Shown: positions 44,234 through 53,935, counted from the stretch's first letter. The stretch: 58,159 nucleotides of DNA from Gemmatimonadota bacterium (GCA_026706635.1 JAPOYJ010000017.1:1-58159); one strand, 5' to 3'. Notes: generated by a model not told the origin, from the sequence alone. Numbers and translations are program-made.

Positions 44234-47200
44234 GTGAACGGGGCCCGGATCGCGGTCGATATCGGGGGGACCTTCACCGATGTCGCGCTCCAGCGCGGCG
44301 ATCGCCTCGTCACGGCCAAGGTCCTCACCACCCGGGACCGGCCCGAGACGGGCGTCCTCGAGGCGGTGCGCAGGGTGATGGCGACGGCGGCGATCCCGCC
44401 CTCCGCCGCGGGGCTGGTCATCCACGGCACCACGCTGGCCACCAACGCGATCATCGAGCGCAGGGGGGCGCGCACAGCGCTGATCACGACCGAGGGCCAC
44501 CGCGACGCCCTCGAGATGGCCCACGAGAACCGCTTCGAGCAGTACGACATCGGGGTCGATCGCCCTCCGCCGCTGGTGCCGCGCCATCTGCGGCTCCCCG
44601 TCCGGGAGCGCGTGGACGCGAGCGGGCGGGTGCTCCTTCCTCTCGACGAGACGACCGTCCACTCGCTCCTCGACACCCTCGACCGAAGTGAGGTCGAGTC
44701 CGTCGCGGTAGGGCTGATCCACGGCTACGCCAACCCCGGCCACGAGCGTCGCATCGGGGAGATCCTGGGGGCCGAGCGCCCGGAGCTGGCGGTCACGCTG
44801 AGCTCGGCCGTCTGTCCCGAGGTGCGCGAGTACGAGCGCCTCTCGACGGCGTGCGCCAACGCCTACGTGCAGCCGCTCATGGCCGGCTACCTGCGGGGGC
44901 TGGCGGCCTCGCTGAAGGAGCGGCGGATCGAGTGTCCCTTCCTCCTCATGACCTCGGGCGGCGGTCTGACCACGCTCGAGGCGGCGATAGCCGCGCCGAT
45001 CCGCCTCGTGGAGTCGGGACCGGCCGGGGGTGCGATCCTGGCGGGCCACCTCGCGCGCGAGCTGGAGCTGGGCAACGTGCTCTCCTTCGACATGGGCGGC
45101 ACCACGGCCAAGCTCTCCCTGATAGACGGCGGCGAGCCGCTGCACTCCCGCACCTTCGAGGTGGCCCGGAGCTACCGTTTCAGAAAGGGCAGCGGGCTCC
45201 CCGTCAGGGTGCCGGTGATCGAGATGGTCGAGATCGGGGCGGGCGGCGGCTCCATCGCGGCGGTGGACGAGCTGGGGCGACTGGCCGTGGGGCCCAGGAG
45301 CGCGGGCGCGGAGCCGGGGCCGGCGGCGTACGGGAGAGGCGGGAGGGAGCTGACGGTGACCGACGCGGACATGCTCCTCGGCAGGATCGACCCCGGAGGC
45401 TTCGCAGGTGGCGAGATCGAGCTCGACCCGACGCTCGCCGAGAGGGCCGCAGGGAGCGGGGTCGGGTCAGTGCTGGGTCTCGGTGCTCGGGAGGCGGCGC
45501 TCGCGGTCAGCGAGGTGGTGGACGAGAACATGGCCAACGCCGCCCGCACCCACGCGGTCGAGTGGGGCAAGGGGCTGGAGGGGCGGACTCTGGTCGCCTT
45601 CGGGGGATCCGCGCCGATTCACGCAGCCCGCCTCGCCGACAAGCTGGAGCTGGACCGCTTTCTGGTGCCTGCGCACGCGGGCGTGGGGTCAGCGGTCGGC
45701 TTCCTCCTGGCTCCGATCTCGTACGAGGTGGTGCGGAGCCGCTACATGCGCCTCTCGCACTTTGACGCGGGGGTCGTTCGCGACGTGGTCGGCGACATGC
45801 GCGCCGAGGCGGCATCGGTGGTCGAGGCAGGTGCCCCGGGCGCACGGACCCGGGAGGAGACCCAGGCGTACATGCGCTACGCGGGCCAGGGCCACGAGAT
45901 AGGGGTACGGCTCCCGGACGCGGTGATCGCGGGGCGGAGCGACGCCGCCGAAAGGCTGCGCGAGGCCTTCGGCCAGAGCTACGAGGCCGTCTACGGGCGC
46001 ACCATCCCCGGTCTCGACGTCGAGGTGCTCAGCTGGACGCTCGTCCTCTCGGCGGAGGCCGAGGTGGAGGCGTCGCTCGTCGCCGGGCCCGAGCGGTCGG
46101 GTGGAGCTCTGGAGGGCGGCGACCCCCGCCGTGGCGCCGGGCGCAACGAGCTCTTCATCGGCGGGGGGGCCGGGTCGGTCGCCGCGGCAGTGCACCCTAG
46201 ATCCGGGCTCGATCCGGGCCGTACGCTCGTGGCCCCGGCCCTCGTCACCGAGGACCATACCACGACGGTCGTCCCCGAGGGGTGGAGGGCGAGCACGCTT
46301 CCGGGCGGACACCTCCTCGTGCGGCGCACCCGCTCGTCGTCCCCACCCCGGGCCGGCGCGAAGGCCCCAGGCGAATCCACGGCTCTCGAGGAGCAGATCG
46401 CCTGGAGTCGGCTCCTCTCGGTCGTCGAGGAGCAGGCCCAGACGCTCGTGCGCACCGCCTTCTCGACGCCGGTGCGCGAGGCGGGCGACCTCTCGGCGGG
46501 GGTATTCGACCTGAGGGGCCGCATGCTGGCCCAGGCGGTGACCGGCACCCCCGGCCATGTGAACGCGATGGCGGCCTCGGTCGGGTTCTTCCTGCGCGAC
46601 CACCCGGTCGGGACGCTTCGCGAGGGCGACGTGCTCGTCACCAACGACCCGTGGGAGGGAACCGGCCACCTGAACGACTTTACCGTCGTGACGCCGGCCT
46701 TCCTCGACGGCCGCCCCGTCGCGCTCTTCGCCTCGACGAGCCACATTGCCGATGTGGGGGGGCGCGGATTCGGCGCCGACGCCAATCAGGTCTTCGAGGA
46801 GGGGATCCGCATTCCGATCGGGCATCTTGCCAGGGAGGGCCGGATCGACGAGACGCTGATCCGGATGGTGCGCGCGAATGTGCGCGACCCCGACGTGGCC
46901 GAGGGCGACCTCTACTCGCTGGTGGCTTGCAACCACGCCGGCGGGGAGCGCCTCTCGGCGATGATGCGCGAGTTCGGGCTGGAGTCGCTCGACGAGCTCG
47001 CCGAGACGATCGTGGCGACCTCCCGCCGAGCGATGCTCCGGGAAATCTCGGCGCTCCGTCCGGGCACCTACGAGAACACCATGACGATCGACGGGTACGA
47101 CCGCGACCTCGTGCTCGCGTGCAGCCTCACGGTGGCGGCCGAGGGCGTCCACCTGGACTTCTCCGGCACCTCGCCGATCTCCCCCTACGGCATCAACGTG

Positions 47201-48070
47201 CCCGAGACGTACACGCGCGCCTACGGGTCCTTCGGCGTCCGGTGCGTCGTCGGGTCGGGCGTCCCCAACAACGCCGGCTCGCTCGGCACGATCAGGGTGA
47301 CGGCCCCCCTGGGGTGCCTCCTCAACGCGCCCCCCCCGGCCGCGGTCTCCGCGCGCCACGCGATAGGCCAGATGCTCCCCGACGTGGTGCTCGGCTGCCT
47401 GTGCCAGGCGATGCCCCCCGGATCCGTCCCGGCGGAGGGGGCGTCGTGCCTCTGGCTGCCGGTCTTCCTAGGAGGCGCGGGGCTGACCGGCGAGCACCCG
47501 TACGGGGACTCGGCCCCCTTCGTGGCGAACCCCTTCCACACCGGAGGCACCGGGGCGAGACCGGGGAAGGATGGCCTCAGCGCCACCTCCTTTCCATCGG
47601 GGGTGCGGAGCACTCCAATCGAGATCACCGAGAGTGTGGCGCCGCTCATCTTCTGGAGGAAGGAGCTCGTCGCCGACTCGGGCGGGGTGGGCGAGCATCG
47701 GGGCGGCCTCGGCCAGGTCATGGAGGTATCGCACGCCGACGGCGCCCCCTTCGCCGTCTCCAAGATGTTCGAGCGCGTGCGAAACGCGGCCCGGGGACGC
47801 GACGGGGGCGGCCCCGGGGCTCTGGGCCGCGTCGATGTGCCCGGGGTGGGGGAGCTCGGACCGAAGGGGAGGGAGGTAGTGCCGCCGGGGTCCCGCCTGG
47901 TCCTTCAGACGCCCGGTGGAGGCGGTCTCGGCGACCCCCGGAGGCGAAGCCGCGAGATGGTGGCGCGGGATGTGCTCGAAGGGCTGGTCACCCCCGAGGC
48001 GGCGAGGCGCGACTACGGGTGGGAGCCTGAGGCGGAAGCGCCACCGGGCACCCGAAAGGCGGGGCGTTGA
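44234..48070 (+). CDS. Hydantoinase/oxoprolinase, HyuA-HyuB fusion
   Basis: A 1278-residue protein with a GTG start. HyuA (residues about 1-690) has the ATP-binding motifs RIAVDIGGTFTDVAL and FDMGGTTAKLSL. HyuB (about 720-1260) has VTNDPWEGTGHLNDFTVVTP and SHIADVGGRGFG with putative metal-binding His and Asp. Fused chains of this length are the eukaryote-like 5-oxoprolinase arrangement; bacteria more often have two genes. Likely reaction: ATP-dependent opening of 5-oxoproline or a hydantoin. Its stop overlaps the TTG start of the SulP gene (TTGA). Confidence 0.85.
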   Translation: MNGARIAVDIGGTFTDVALQRGDRLVTAKVLTTRDRPETGVLEAVRRVMATAAIPPSAAGLVIHGTTLATNAIIERRGARTALITTEGHRDALEMAHENRFEQYDIGVDRPPPLVPRHLRLPVRERVDASGRVLLPLDETTVHSLLDTLDRSEVESVAVGLIHGYANPGHERRIGEILGAERPELAVTLSSAVCPEVREYERLSTACANAYVQPLMAGYLRGLAASLKERRIECPFLLMTSGGGLTTLEAAIAAPIRLVESGPAGGAILAGHLARELELGNVLSFDMGGTTAKLSLIDGGEPLHSRTFEVARSYRFRKGSGLPVRVPVIEMVEIGAGGGSIAAVDELGRLAVGPRSAGAEPGPAAYGRGGRELTVTDADMLLGRIDPGGFAGGEIELDPTLAERAAGSGVGSVLGLGAREAALAVSEVVDENMANAARTHAVEWGKGLEGRTLVAFGGSAPIHAARLADKLELDRFLVPAHAGVGSAVGFLLAPISYEVVRSRYMRLSHFDAGVVRDVVGDMRAEAASVVEAGAPGARTREETQAYMRYAGQGHEIGVRLPDAVIAGRSDAAERLREAFGQSYEAVYGRTIPGLDVEVLSWTLVLSAEAEVEASLVAGPERSGGALEGGDPRRGAGRNELFIGGGAGSVAAAVHPRSGLDPGRTLVAPALVTEDHTTTVVPEGWRASTLPGGHLLVRRTRSSSPPRAGAKAPGESTALEEQIAWSRLLSVVEEQAQTLVRTAFSTPVREAGDLSAGVFDLRGRMLAQAVTGTPGHVNAMAASVGFFLRDHPVGTLREGDVLVTNDPWEGTGHLNDFTVVTPAFLDGRPVALFASTSHIADVGGRGFGADANQVFEEGIRIPIGHLAREGRIDETLIRMVRANVRDPDVAEGDLYSLVACNHAGGERLSAMMREFGLESLDELAETIVATSRRAMLREISALRPGTYENTMTIDGYDRDLVLACSLTVAAEGVHLDFSGTSPISPYGINVPETYTRAYGSFGVRCVVGSGVPNNAGSLGTIRVTAPLGCLLNAPPPAAVSARHAIGQMLPDVVLGCLCQAMPPGSVPAEGASCLWLPVFLGGAGLTGEHPYGDSAPFVANPFHTGGTGARPGKDGLSATSFPSGVRSTPIEITESVAPLIFWRKELVADSGGVGEHRGGLGQVMEVSHADGAPFAVSKMFERVRNAARGRDGGGPGALGRVDVPGVGELGPKGREVVPPGSRLVLQTPGGGGLGDPRRRSREMVARDVLEGLVTPEAARRDYGWEPEAEAPPGTRKAGR

Positions 48071-49680
48071 GGTACGATCTCGACACCTTCCGGGGCGATC
48101 TGCTCGGCGGCCTCACCGCGACGGTCGTCGCGCTCCCAGTGTCGCTGGGGTTCGGAATCGCGTCGGGGATGGGACCCGCAGCGGGACTCTACGGGGCCAT
48201 CGTGGTCGGCTTCTTCGCATCGGTCTTCGGCGGCACGAAGTCGCAGATCTCGGGTCCCACCGCGCCGATGGCGGTCGCGATGGCAGTGGTGGTCACCAGT
48301 CACGCGGGCACCTTCGCCGAGGCGCTCACCGTGGTGGTCCTCGCCGGCCTTCTGCAGATCGGGCTGGGGGTGTCGCGGATGGGGCGCTTCATCGCGTACA
48401 CACCCCACGTGGTGGTCTCGGGCTTCATGTCGGGGATCGGCATCATCGTCATCCTCCTGCAGACGCTGCCGTCGCTCGGGGTGACGATTCCGGGCGCCGG
48501 ACTGCCCCGCACCTTCGAAGCTCTCCCCGCCGCGCTCGACAACCCGAATCTGAGCGCTCTCGCGATCGCGGCCGTCACGCTCGCGGTGGGCTTTCTCTGG
48601 CCAAGGCGATGGCGGCGCTACGTGCCCGGTCCCTTGGCCGCGCTTGTCGCTGGAACCGGCCTGGGACTCACCGTCCTCACCGGAACGCCCGCGATAGGTG
48701 CCATCCCGACGGGGCTTCCGAGCCTTCAGTGGGAGCTTCCGGGCGGCCAGTACCTCTTGCAGGCTCTTCAGCCCGCGCTGATCCTCGCGCTCCTGGGGTC
48801 GGTGGACTCCCTCCTCACCTCGCTGGTTGCGGATTCGATGACGCGCCAGCGCCACAACCCCGACAGGGAGCTGGTCGGCCAGGGGATCGGCAACACGATC
48901 GCGGGGCTCTTCGGGGCGCTTCCAGGGGCCGGCGCCACGATCGGCACCGTCATCAACATTCGCTCCGGCGGTTCGACGCCGGTCTCGGGCGTGGTGCGCT
49001 CGGTTGTGCTGCTGGCGGTGGTGCTGGGGCTGGGGCGCCACTTCGAGCCTATTCCGCTGGCGGCGCTCGCGGGCGTCCTGGCCAAGGTCGGGTGGGACAT
49101 CATCGACTGGCGCATGCTCACGCTCCTCCACCGGCTAAGGAGGGAGCAGCTGGCGATCGTCGCGGCCACGCTCCTCCTCACCGTCTTCGTGGACCTCCTG
49201 ACGGCGGTTGCGGTCGGGCTGATCGCGAGCGCGGTCGTGCACGCCCGCCAGCTCGAGTCGCTGGAGCTCGACAGCGTGATGTCGATTCCGATTCTCGACC
49301 AGGTGTTCTTCGGGGGCGACCCCGAGATGCAGGGCGACGACCCCTTTGCGGCGAGGGTCGGGATGGTGGCGCTGAAGGGGAGCTTCACGGTCGCGTCGGC
49401 GAGCAGGCTGGTGGCGGTCATCGGACCCGAGATCGGGGATCACGAGGTGGTGGTCTTCGATTTCGCGGAGACAACGCGCATCGACGACAGCGCGGCCCAT
49501 GTGATCCGTCAGCTCGTCATGATCGCCGACGAGTCGGGAACGGCGTGTGTGGTGGTGGGGCTGGACGGTCAGCCCGCCTCGATGCTCGATGCGATGCACA
49601 CGCTCCGCCGGGTGCCCGGGGACCGGATCGTCGCCACCATCGACGATGCGCGCGAGGTGGCGAAAGGGCTGCTGGGATAA
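48067..49680 (+). CDS. SulP-family anion transporter with STAS domain
   Basis: A 537-residue protein with a TTG start overlapping the previous stop. The membrane domain has the SulP signature near its N terminus (GDLLGGLTATVVALPVSLGF) and SQISGPTAPMAVAMA. The STAS domain fills the last 110 residues (VVVFDFAETTRIDDSAAHVI). Members carry sulfate, bicarbonate or dicarboxylates; the substrate cannot be told. Co-transcription with the oxoprolinase-like gene is likely. Confidence 0.85.
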   Translation: MRYDLDTFRGDLLGGLTATVVALPVSLGFGIASGMGPAAGLYGAIVVGFFASVFGGTKSQISGPTAPMAVAMAVVVTSHAGTFAEALTVVVLAGLLQIGLGVSRMGRFIAYTPHVVVSGFMSGIGIIVILLQTLPSLGVTIPGAGLPRTFEALPAALDNPNLSALAIAAVTLAVGFLWPRRWRRYVPGPLAALVAGTGLGLTVLTGTPAIGAIPTGLPSLQWELPGGQYLLQALQPALILALLGSVDSLLTSLVADSMTRQRHNPDRELVGQGIGNTIAGLFGALPGAGATIGTVINIRSGGSTPVSGVVRSVVLLAVVLGLGRHFEPIPLAALAGVLAKVGWDIIDWRMLTLLHRLRREQLAIVAATLLLTVFVDLLTAVAVGLIASAVVHARQLESLELDSVMSIPILDQVFFGGDPEMQGDDPFAARVGMVALKGSFTVASASRLVAVIGPEIGDHEVVVFDFAETTRIDDSAAHVIRQLVMIADESGTACVVVGLDGQPASMLDAMHTLRRVPGDRIVATIDDAREVAKGLLG

Positions 49681-49703
49681 CGTCCATTATCGTGTACCGA
49701 ATA

Positions 49704-49736
49704 GACGATATGGTGCATATTGTTGCACATATCGTC
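49704..49736 (+). repeat. Hairpin-like inverted repeat after SulP
   Basis: GACGATATGGTGCA and TGCACATATCGTC pair with a single bulged G around a 6-nt loop. It lies 24 bp after the SulP stop. It has no T run, so it is either a weak terminator or a regulator site for the next gene. It does not match the TGTAA/TTACA family. Confidence 0.5.
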
Positions 49737-49790
49737 GGAGACGCTCGAGGTAGGGGTGAGGTGACGCGGCCCTCGGGGAAGAGCGAGAGC

Positions 49791-50468
49791 ATGAAGGACA
49801 CCGTCCACGTCGAGCCGCGCGGCTGGAGTCTCGACAAGCCGACGGCGAGGTTCTCGCCGCGGTGGGTCGACTCGATTCCGGGATTGCCGAAGGCGTGGGG
49901 GCTCTACTCGGGGGGCAAGCCCACCCCCGAGACGCTGCCGATCGGCGCGGGCACCGGACCCTGGAGAGGAACCTACTACCTTGTCGGCAACCCGGCGGTC
50001 ACGTACGCGTCGATGAAATTCCACAATGACCTCGAGAGCGGCGGCCCCGCGTACCCCGTCCCCGCCCGCGACACGATCTGCGGGCTGTCGGGGGTCAGCG
50101 CCAGCGTGAACCGGGTCAACGGCAGGTGCGGCTACGGGGGGCACCTGTCCAAATTCCGCCGGAAGGTCGTCGCCCACGAGAACAAGCACGAGACCAGCCT
50201 CAACGCCTGCATAGACCGAGTGAATCCGCGCCTGAGGAGGCTCGAGAAGCTCGTCTTCAGTGGAGAAGACGCGAGAGGCGAGGCCGAAAGGGCAATGAAT
50301 GCGCAGTATCTCAAGGGCGCGGTCGTCGCGCTCTTCGACGCGAGGGAGACGGCGCAGGGTCCGGAGAGCGCCGACATCTGGACCTACCGCCCGGCCCCCG
50401 GCCCGTGGAGGCAGGGCCTGGTCACCAAGGGGCACAATGGCAGGGACGGCTGCCCCCACATCACCTGA
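49791..50468 (+). CDS. Unknown protein with HExxH motif
   Basis: A 225-residue frame from the ATG at 49791; no clear ribosome site, so the start may differ. I recognise no family. It has AHENKHETSLNACI, where HENKH fits the zinc-protease HExxH pattern, four or more Cys residues (DTICGLSGV, GRCGYGG, NACID, DGCPHI) and no evident signal peptide. It is followed closely by a secreted protein. A metalloprotease role is a guess from one short motif. Confidence 0.45.
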   Translation: MKDTVHVEPRGWSLDKPTARFSPRWVDSIPGLPKAWGLYSGGKPTPETLPIGAGTGPWRGTYYLVGNPAVTYASMKFHNDLESGGPAYPVPARDTICGLSGVSASVNRVNGRCGYGGHLSKFRRKVVAHENKHETSLNACIDRVNPRLRRLEKLVFSGEDARGEAERAMNAQYLKGAVVALFDARETAQGPESADIWTYRPAPGPWRQGLVTKGHNGRDGCPHIT

Positions 50469-50495
50469 GAGGAAACCGGCGAGAGGAGACGACCG

Positions 50496-51365
50496 ATGAG
50501 GACTTCGACGACCATGGTTGCCGCCCTGGCGGCGCTGGCTTGGCTGCCGCCTTCGACGGGCGCGGCGGCCGCCCAGGAGACGACCGCCCAGGAGTGGCGC
50601 GAACGCCAGGCGCTCGAGTATCTGCGGCAGGAGGATACGACGATCGAGGGGGCGCTCGAGAAGCTGCACGAGGACCGGCTGGATTACGGCCCCGCCGTAG
50701 GGATCCTCCGCCAGGTGGCCGGGCATGGATGGTGGGCCAAACCCAGCCCGCGCCCGGCGGCCGAGCTCGACGCCTTCGCCGACAGGCTGGCCGAGATGGC
50801 GCTCGACGCGACGCTCCCGGATTACGTCCGGAACAACGCCCTCAGGGCTCTGCGGGTCGGGGCGCGGGTTGCGGCAAATCCCACCGACAGGGTGGACTAC
50901 GGCATACCCTACCCCCGCGCCTTCGACCTGCTGGTCAAGGTGTACGAGGGCGGCTACGACCACGCGCTGTCCAGCCTTTCTCTGGCGGATCCGGAGCGCG
51001 CCTTCGACGTGCTGGTGCAGGTGTACGAGGGCGGCTACGACGATGCGCTGCCCATGATCGCGAGCGCGGATCCAGAGCGCGGCCCGGCCTATGTGCGGGG
51101 CGTCCTCGAGCGGAGCGAGCGGCCGCCCGTGTGCCGGTGGAGCTACGAGAGCGAGCGCTACGAGCCTCCGGAGTGCGTGCTCGGGTACCGCACGTTCCGC
51201 GACACGCCTTGGTGCGAGGCGGGGTTCGAGCTGTATATGGACACCGTGTGGGAGGCCGAGCGGAGGACGCCCAGCGAGAGACTCGTGTCGGTTGCCGGGG
51301 AGCGGCGGCCGATTCCTGACGGTCTGCCGGAGCACATCGAGGACTGGCACCGGCGCTGCCGGTAG
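50496..51365 (+). CDS. Secreted protein of unknown function
   Basis: A 289-residue protein with GAGGAGA before the ATG. The N terminus is a signal peptide (MVAALAALAWLPPSTGAAAA). The mature part is mainly helical, with a duplicated segment (FDLLVKVYEGGYDHAL and FDVLVQVYEGGYDDAL) that suggests HEAT-like repeats, and a Cys-rich C terminus with four Cys. I recognise no family. It may form an operon with the HExxH protein 27 bp upstream. Confidence 0.6.
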   Translation: MRTSTTMVAALAALAWLPPSTGAAAAQETTAQEWRERQALEYLRQEDTTIEGALEKLHEDRLDYGPAVGILRQVAGHGWWAKPSPRPAAELDAFADRLAEMALDATLPDYVRNNALRALRVGARVAANPTDRVDYGIPYPRAFDLLVKVYEGGYDHALSSLSLADPERAFDVLVQVYEGGYDDALPMIASADPERGPAYVRGVLERSERPPVCRWSYESERYEPPECVLGYRTFRDTPWCEAGFELYMDTVWEAERRTPSERLVSVAGERRPIPDGLPEHIEDWHRRCR

Positions 51366-51474
51366 TCCGACTTTCTTTCGAGAAACGAGGGTTACGGGGC
51401 GATCACGGGCGATTACTCCGGAATCCGGAGTCCGTAGAGCGACAAAGAGGCCATGACTCGGCCCTGGTCGACCG

Positions 51475-52356
51475 TCAACCGGCGACCCCGCGAGGCCTGA
51501 TCCCCGTCCTGAGCAGGCCCTCCTGCGTCGCCGAGGCGACCAGATCGCCCGACCGGGTGTAGACGCTCCCGAGCCCGAATCCGCGGGCGCCGTGCGAGAC
51601 CGGGCTCTCCACCCGGTAGAGGAGCCACTCGTCCGTCCGGAAGGGGCGGTGAAACCAGAGCGAGTGGTCCAGCGAGGCGATCATCAGGTCCGGGTCGCGT
51701 CCCGTGCGGCCGTGCGGACAGAGCGCGGTCGAGAGGATGCCGTAGTCCGACGCGTAGGCGAGTGCGGCCTGGTGGTGCAGCGGGTCGTCGCCCAGCGGCT
51801 CTGTGGTGCGGAGCCATATGTGCCGGAGTGGCGGGCGCGGAGTGCGGTCGAAGGGGACGTAGGGCTCGACGTGCCGGAAGTCTAAGGGCCGGTCCTGGGT
51901 TAGGACGTCGCGCAGGTGTTCGGGGATCCTGTCGGTGTGCTCGCGCATGATCTCCAGCGCTCCCCGAAGCTCCTCGGGCGGCGGGACCTCCGCCATCGGC
52001 GTCTGGTGCGAGATGCCTTCCTCGGTGCGGTGGAAGGATGCCGAGAGCGTGAAGATCGCCTTGCCGTGCTGGATCGCGGTGACGCGGCGCGTCGTGAAGC
52101 TGCGTCCGTCGCGGGTGCGGTCGACGAAGTACACCACCGGGATCGAGAGGTCGCCCGCGAGGATGAAGTAGCCGTGGAGGGAGTGCGCGGTCCGATCCTC
52201 CTCGGCAACGGTGCGCCGCGCCGCAACCAGGGCCTGCGCCAGCACCTGGCCGCCGAAGATGCGCCCCGTTCCGATATCGCGGTTTCGGCCACGATAGATG
52301 TTGCGCTCGATCGGTTCCAGATCGAGGAGGGGCAGGATGGCGGTCGAGCTGGCCAT
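51475..52356 (-). CDS. tesB: Acyl-CoA thioesterase II
   Basis: A 293-residue double-hotdog protein of usual TesB length. The first hotdog has RIFGGQVLAQALVAARRTV and HSLHGYFILAGD; the second has MIASLDHSLWFHRPFRTDEW and GDLVASATQEGLLR, holding the Asp, Ser/Thr and Gln of the active site. It hydrolyses acyl-CoA to free fatty acid and CoA in the cytoplasm. It lies alone on the minus strand. Confidence 0.9.
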   Translation of the reverse strand: MASSTAILPLLDLEPIERNIYRGRNRDIGTGRIFGGQVLAQALVAARRTVAEEDRTAHSLHGYFILAGDLSIPVVYFVDRTRDGRSFTTRRVTAIQHGKAIFTLSASFHRTEEGISHQTPMAEVPPPEELRGALEIMREHTDRIPEHLRDVLTQDRPLDFRHVEPYVPFDRTPRPPLRHIWLRTTEPLGDDPLHHQAALAYASDYGILSTALCPHGRTGRDPDLMIASLDHSLWFHRPFRTDEWLLYRVESPVSHGARGFGLGSVYTRSGDLVASATQEGLLRTGIRPRGVAG

Positions 52357-52450
52357 TGCGATGAAAATCTAGCAGGTGGCCGGCCTCGCGTGGAGCTGCC
52401 CCGTTTTCGCGGACAGGTTAAGCGACGAGCGATCCCGCGGGCACGAACTC

Positions 52451-52489
52451 TGTAAACTCTGGATTACACAATGTAAAGCGGACATTACA
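52451..52489 (+). promoter_or_regulatory. TGTAA/TTACA dyad doublet, copy 8
   Basis: TGTAAACTCTGGATTACA, spacer CAA, TGTAAAGCGGACATTACA. A GTG lies 2 nt later (52492); the conserved flank is shortened by 6 bp. The exonuclease ATG is 67 bp downstream in the same orientation. Confidence 0.75.
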
Positions 52490-52556
52490 TTGTGCGAGCG
52501 AGGCGCTCCGCTGACTTGGGGCGGAGGAGGAGGGGGCGCTGCTAGATTACGCGCCC

Positions 52557-53411
52557 ATGAAGCTCCCGATCAGCCTCGACCGCCCGCTGGCCTTCATCGA
52601 CACCGAGACGACCGGCTTGAGGCCCGACCGCGATCGCATCGTGGAGCTGGCCGTCCTGCGCTTTTCGCCCGACGGCGAGCTCTTCGAGCGGAAGCGCCGC
52701 TACAACCCCGGCATCCCCATACCTGAGGAGGCCAGCAGGGTCCACAAGATCACCGACGCCGATGTGGCCGACAAGCCGCCCTTTCGCAGGAGGGCGGTCT
52801 CGCTCGCCAAGCTCCTTGCCCCCTGCGACCTCGCCGGCTTCAACCTGCTCGCCTTCGATCTGCCGATCCTGCTCGAGGAGTTCCGTCGGGCCGGGGTTCG
52901 CTTTGACGTCGAGGGCCGCCGCCTTGTCGACATGCAGCGCATCTTCCACGCCAAGGAGCCCCGCAACCTTGAGGCCGCGGTCCGCATGTACCTGGGCCGG
53001 GAACACGATGACGGTGCGCACTCCGCCGAGGTGGATGCGCGGGCGACGGCCGAGGTCTTCTGCGCCCAGCTGGAGCGCTACCAGGACCTGCCCCGTGGAC
53101 TGGACGAACTCCACGAGTACTGCGGGGGGGATAGGCCCTTCCAGACGCCCTTCGATCGCTGGTTTCAGGATCGGGAGGGGTCGCTCGTCTTCAACCAGGG
53201 CAAGCACCAGGGCAGGGCCCTCGCCGAGGTCGCGGAGATGGCGCCCGACTACCTGGAGTGGATGATCCGGACCGACGACATCCCCGAGCGGGTGCGCGAG
53301 TCGGCTGCCCAGGCGCTGGCGGCCAACGGCGCTGCAGACGGCTCCTGGGATCACCCACCCTCCAGCGACCGCCCCGGAACCGTGGAGCCACGACGGTCCG
53401 ACCCTCCATGA
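52557..53411 (+). CDS. DEDDh 3'-5' exonuclease (DnaQ/ExoX-like)
   Basis: A 284-residue protein. The exonuclease domain fills residues 1-185: [12 protein letters not shown] (motif I, Asp and Glu), [12 protein letters not shown] (motif II Asp) and [14 protein letters not shown] (motif III with His and Asp, DEDDh class). A C-terminal module ([21 protein letters not shown]) resembles the DUF3820-like domain attached to ExoX-type nucleases. It would degrade single strands or trim DNA or RNA ends. Its stop overlaps the ATG of the macrodomain gene. Confidence 0.85.
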   Translation: MKLPISLDRPLAFIDTETTGLRPDRDRIVELAVLRFSPDGELFERKRRYNPGIPIPEEASRVHKITDADVADKPPFRRRAVSLAKLLAPCDLAGFNLLAFDLPILLEEFRRAGVRFDVEGRRLVDMQRIFHAKEPRNLEAAVRMYLGREHDDGAHSAEVDARATAEVFCAQLERYQDLPRGLDELHEYCGGDRPFQTPFDRWFQDREGSLVFNQGKHQGRALAEVAEMAPDYLEWMIRTDDIPERVRESAAQALAANGAADGSWDHPPSSDRPGTVEPRRSDPP

Positions 53412-53935
53412 TCGAAGTCTTCCGCGGAGACATCACGACGCTCGAGGTGGACGCCATCGTCAACGCCGCCAACAACACCCTGCTAGGGGGCAGCGGGGTG
53501 GACGGGGCCATCCACCGGGCCGCCGGACCCGACCTGCTGGAGGAGTGCCGCACCCTCGGCGGCTGCCCGACCGGCGAGGCGCGCATCACAGCCGGTTACC
53601 GCCTGGCAGCCCGCTACGTCATCCACACGGTCGGGCCCGTCTGGCGCGGCCGGGGCGACGAGGACGCGCTCTTGGCGGCCTGCTACAGCAGTTGCTTTGC
53701 GCTCGCACGGGAGCACGGCCTGGCCTCGATCGCCTTCCCCGCGATCTCGACGGGCGCCTACGGCTTCCCGCGGGACCGCGCAGCCAGGATTGCGGTGGCC
53801 GGGGCGCGGGCCCATGGCACCGGCTTCCAAAGGGTCATATTCGCCTGCTTCGACGAGGCGACCGAGGCGCTCTACCGGGCGGAATTGGGCGGAGCAACTG
53901 TCCGTCACACGGGGCCCAACGCCACGTCGTCCTGA
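53408..53935 (+). CDS. Macrodomain O-acetyl-ADP-ribose deacetylase (YmdB-like)
   Basis: A 175-residue macrodomain. [20 protein letters not shown] contains the Asn and Asp of the active site, and [12 protein letters not shown] the second binding loop. It binds ADP-ribose and probably removes acyl or ADP-ribosyl groups. ATGA overlap couples it to the exonuclease, which suggests a nucleic-acid repair or ADP-ribosylation stress unit. No ADP-ribosyltransferase is visible nearby. Confidence 0.9.
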   Translation: MIEVFRGDITTLEVDAIVNAANNTLLGGSGVDGAIHRAAGPDLLEECRTLGGCPTGEARITAGYRLAARYVIHTVGPVWRGRGDEDALLAACYSSCFALAREHGLASIAFPAISTGAYGFPRDRAARIAVAGARAHGTGFQRVIFACFDEATEALYRAELGGATVRHTGPNATSS

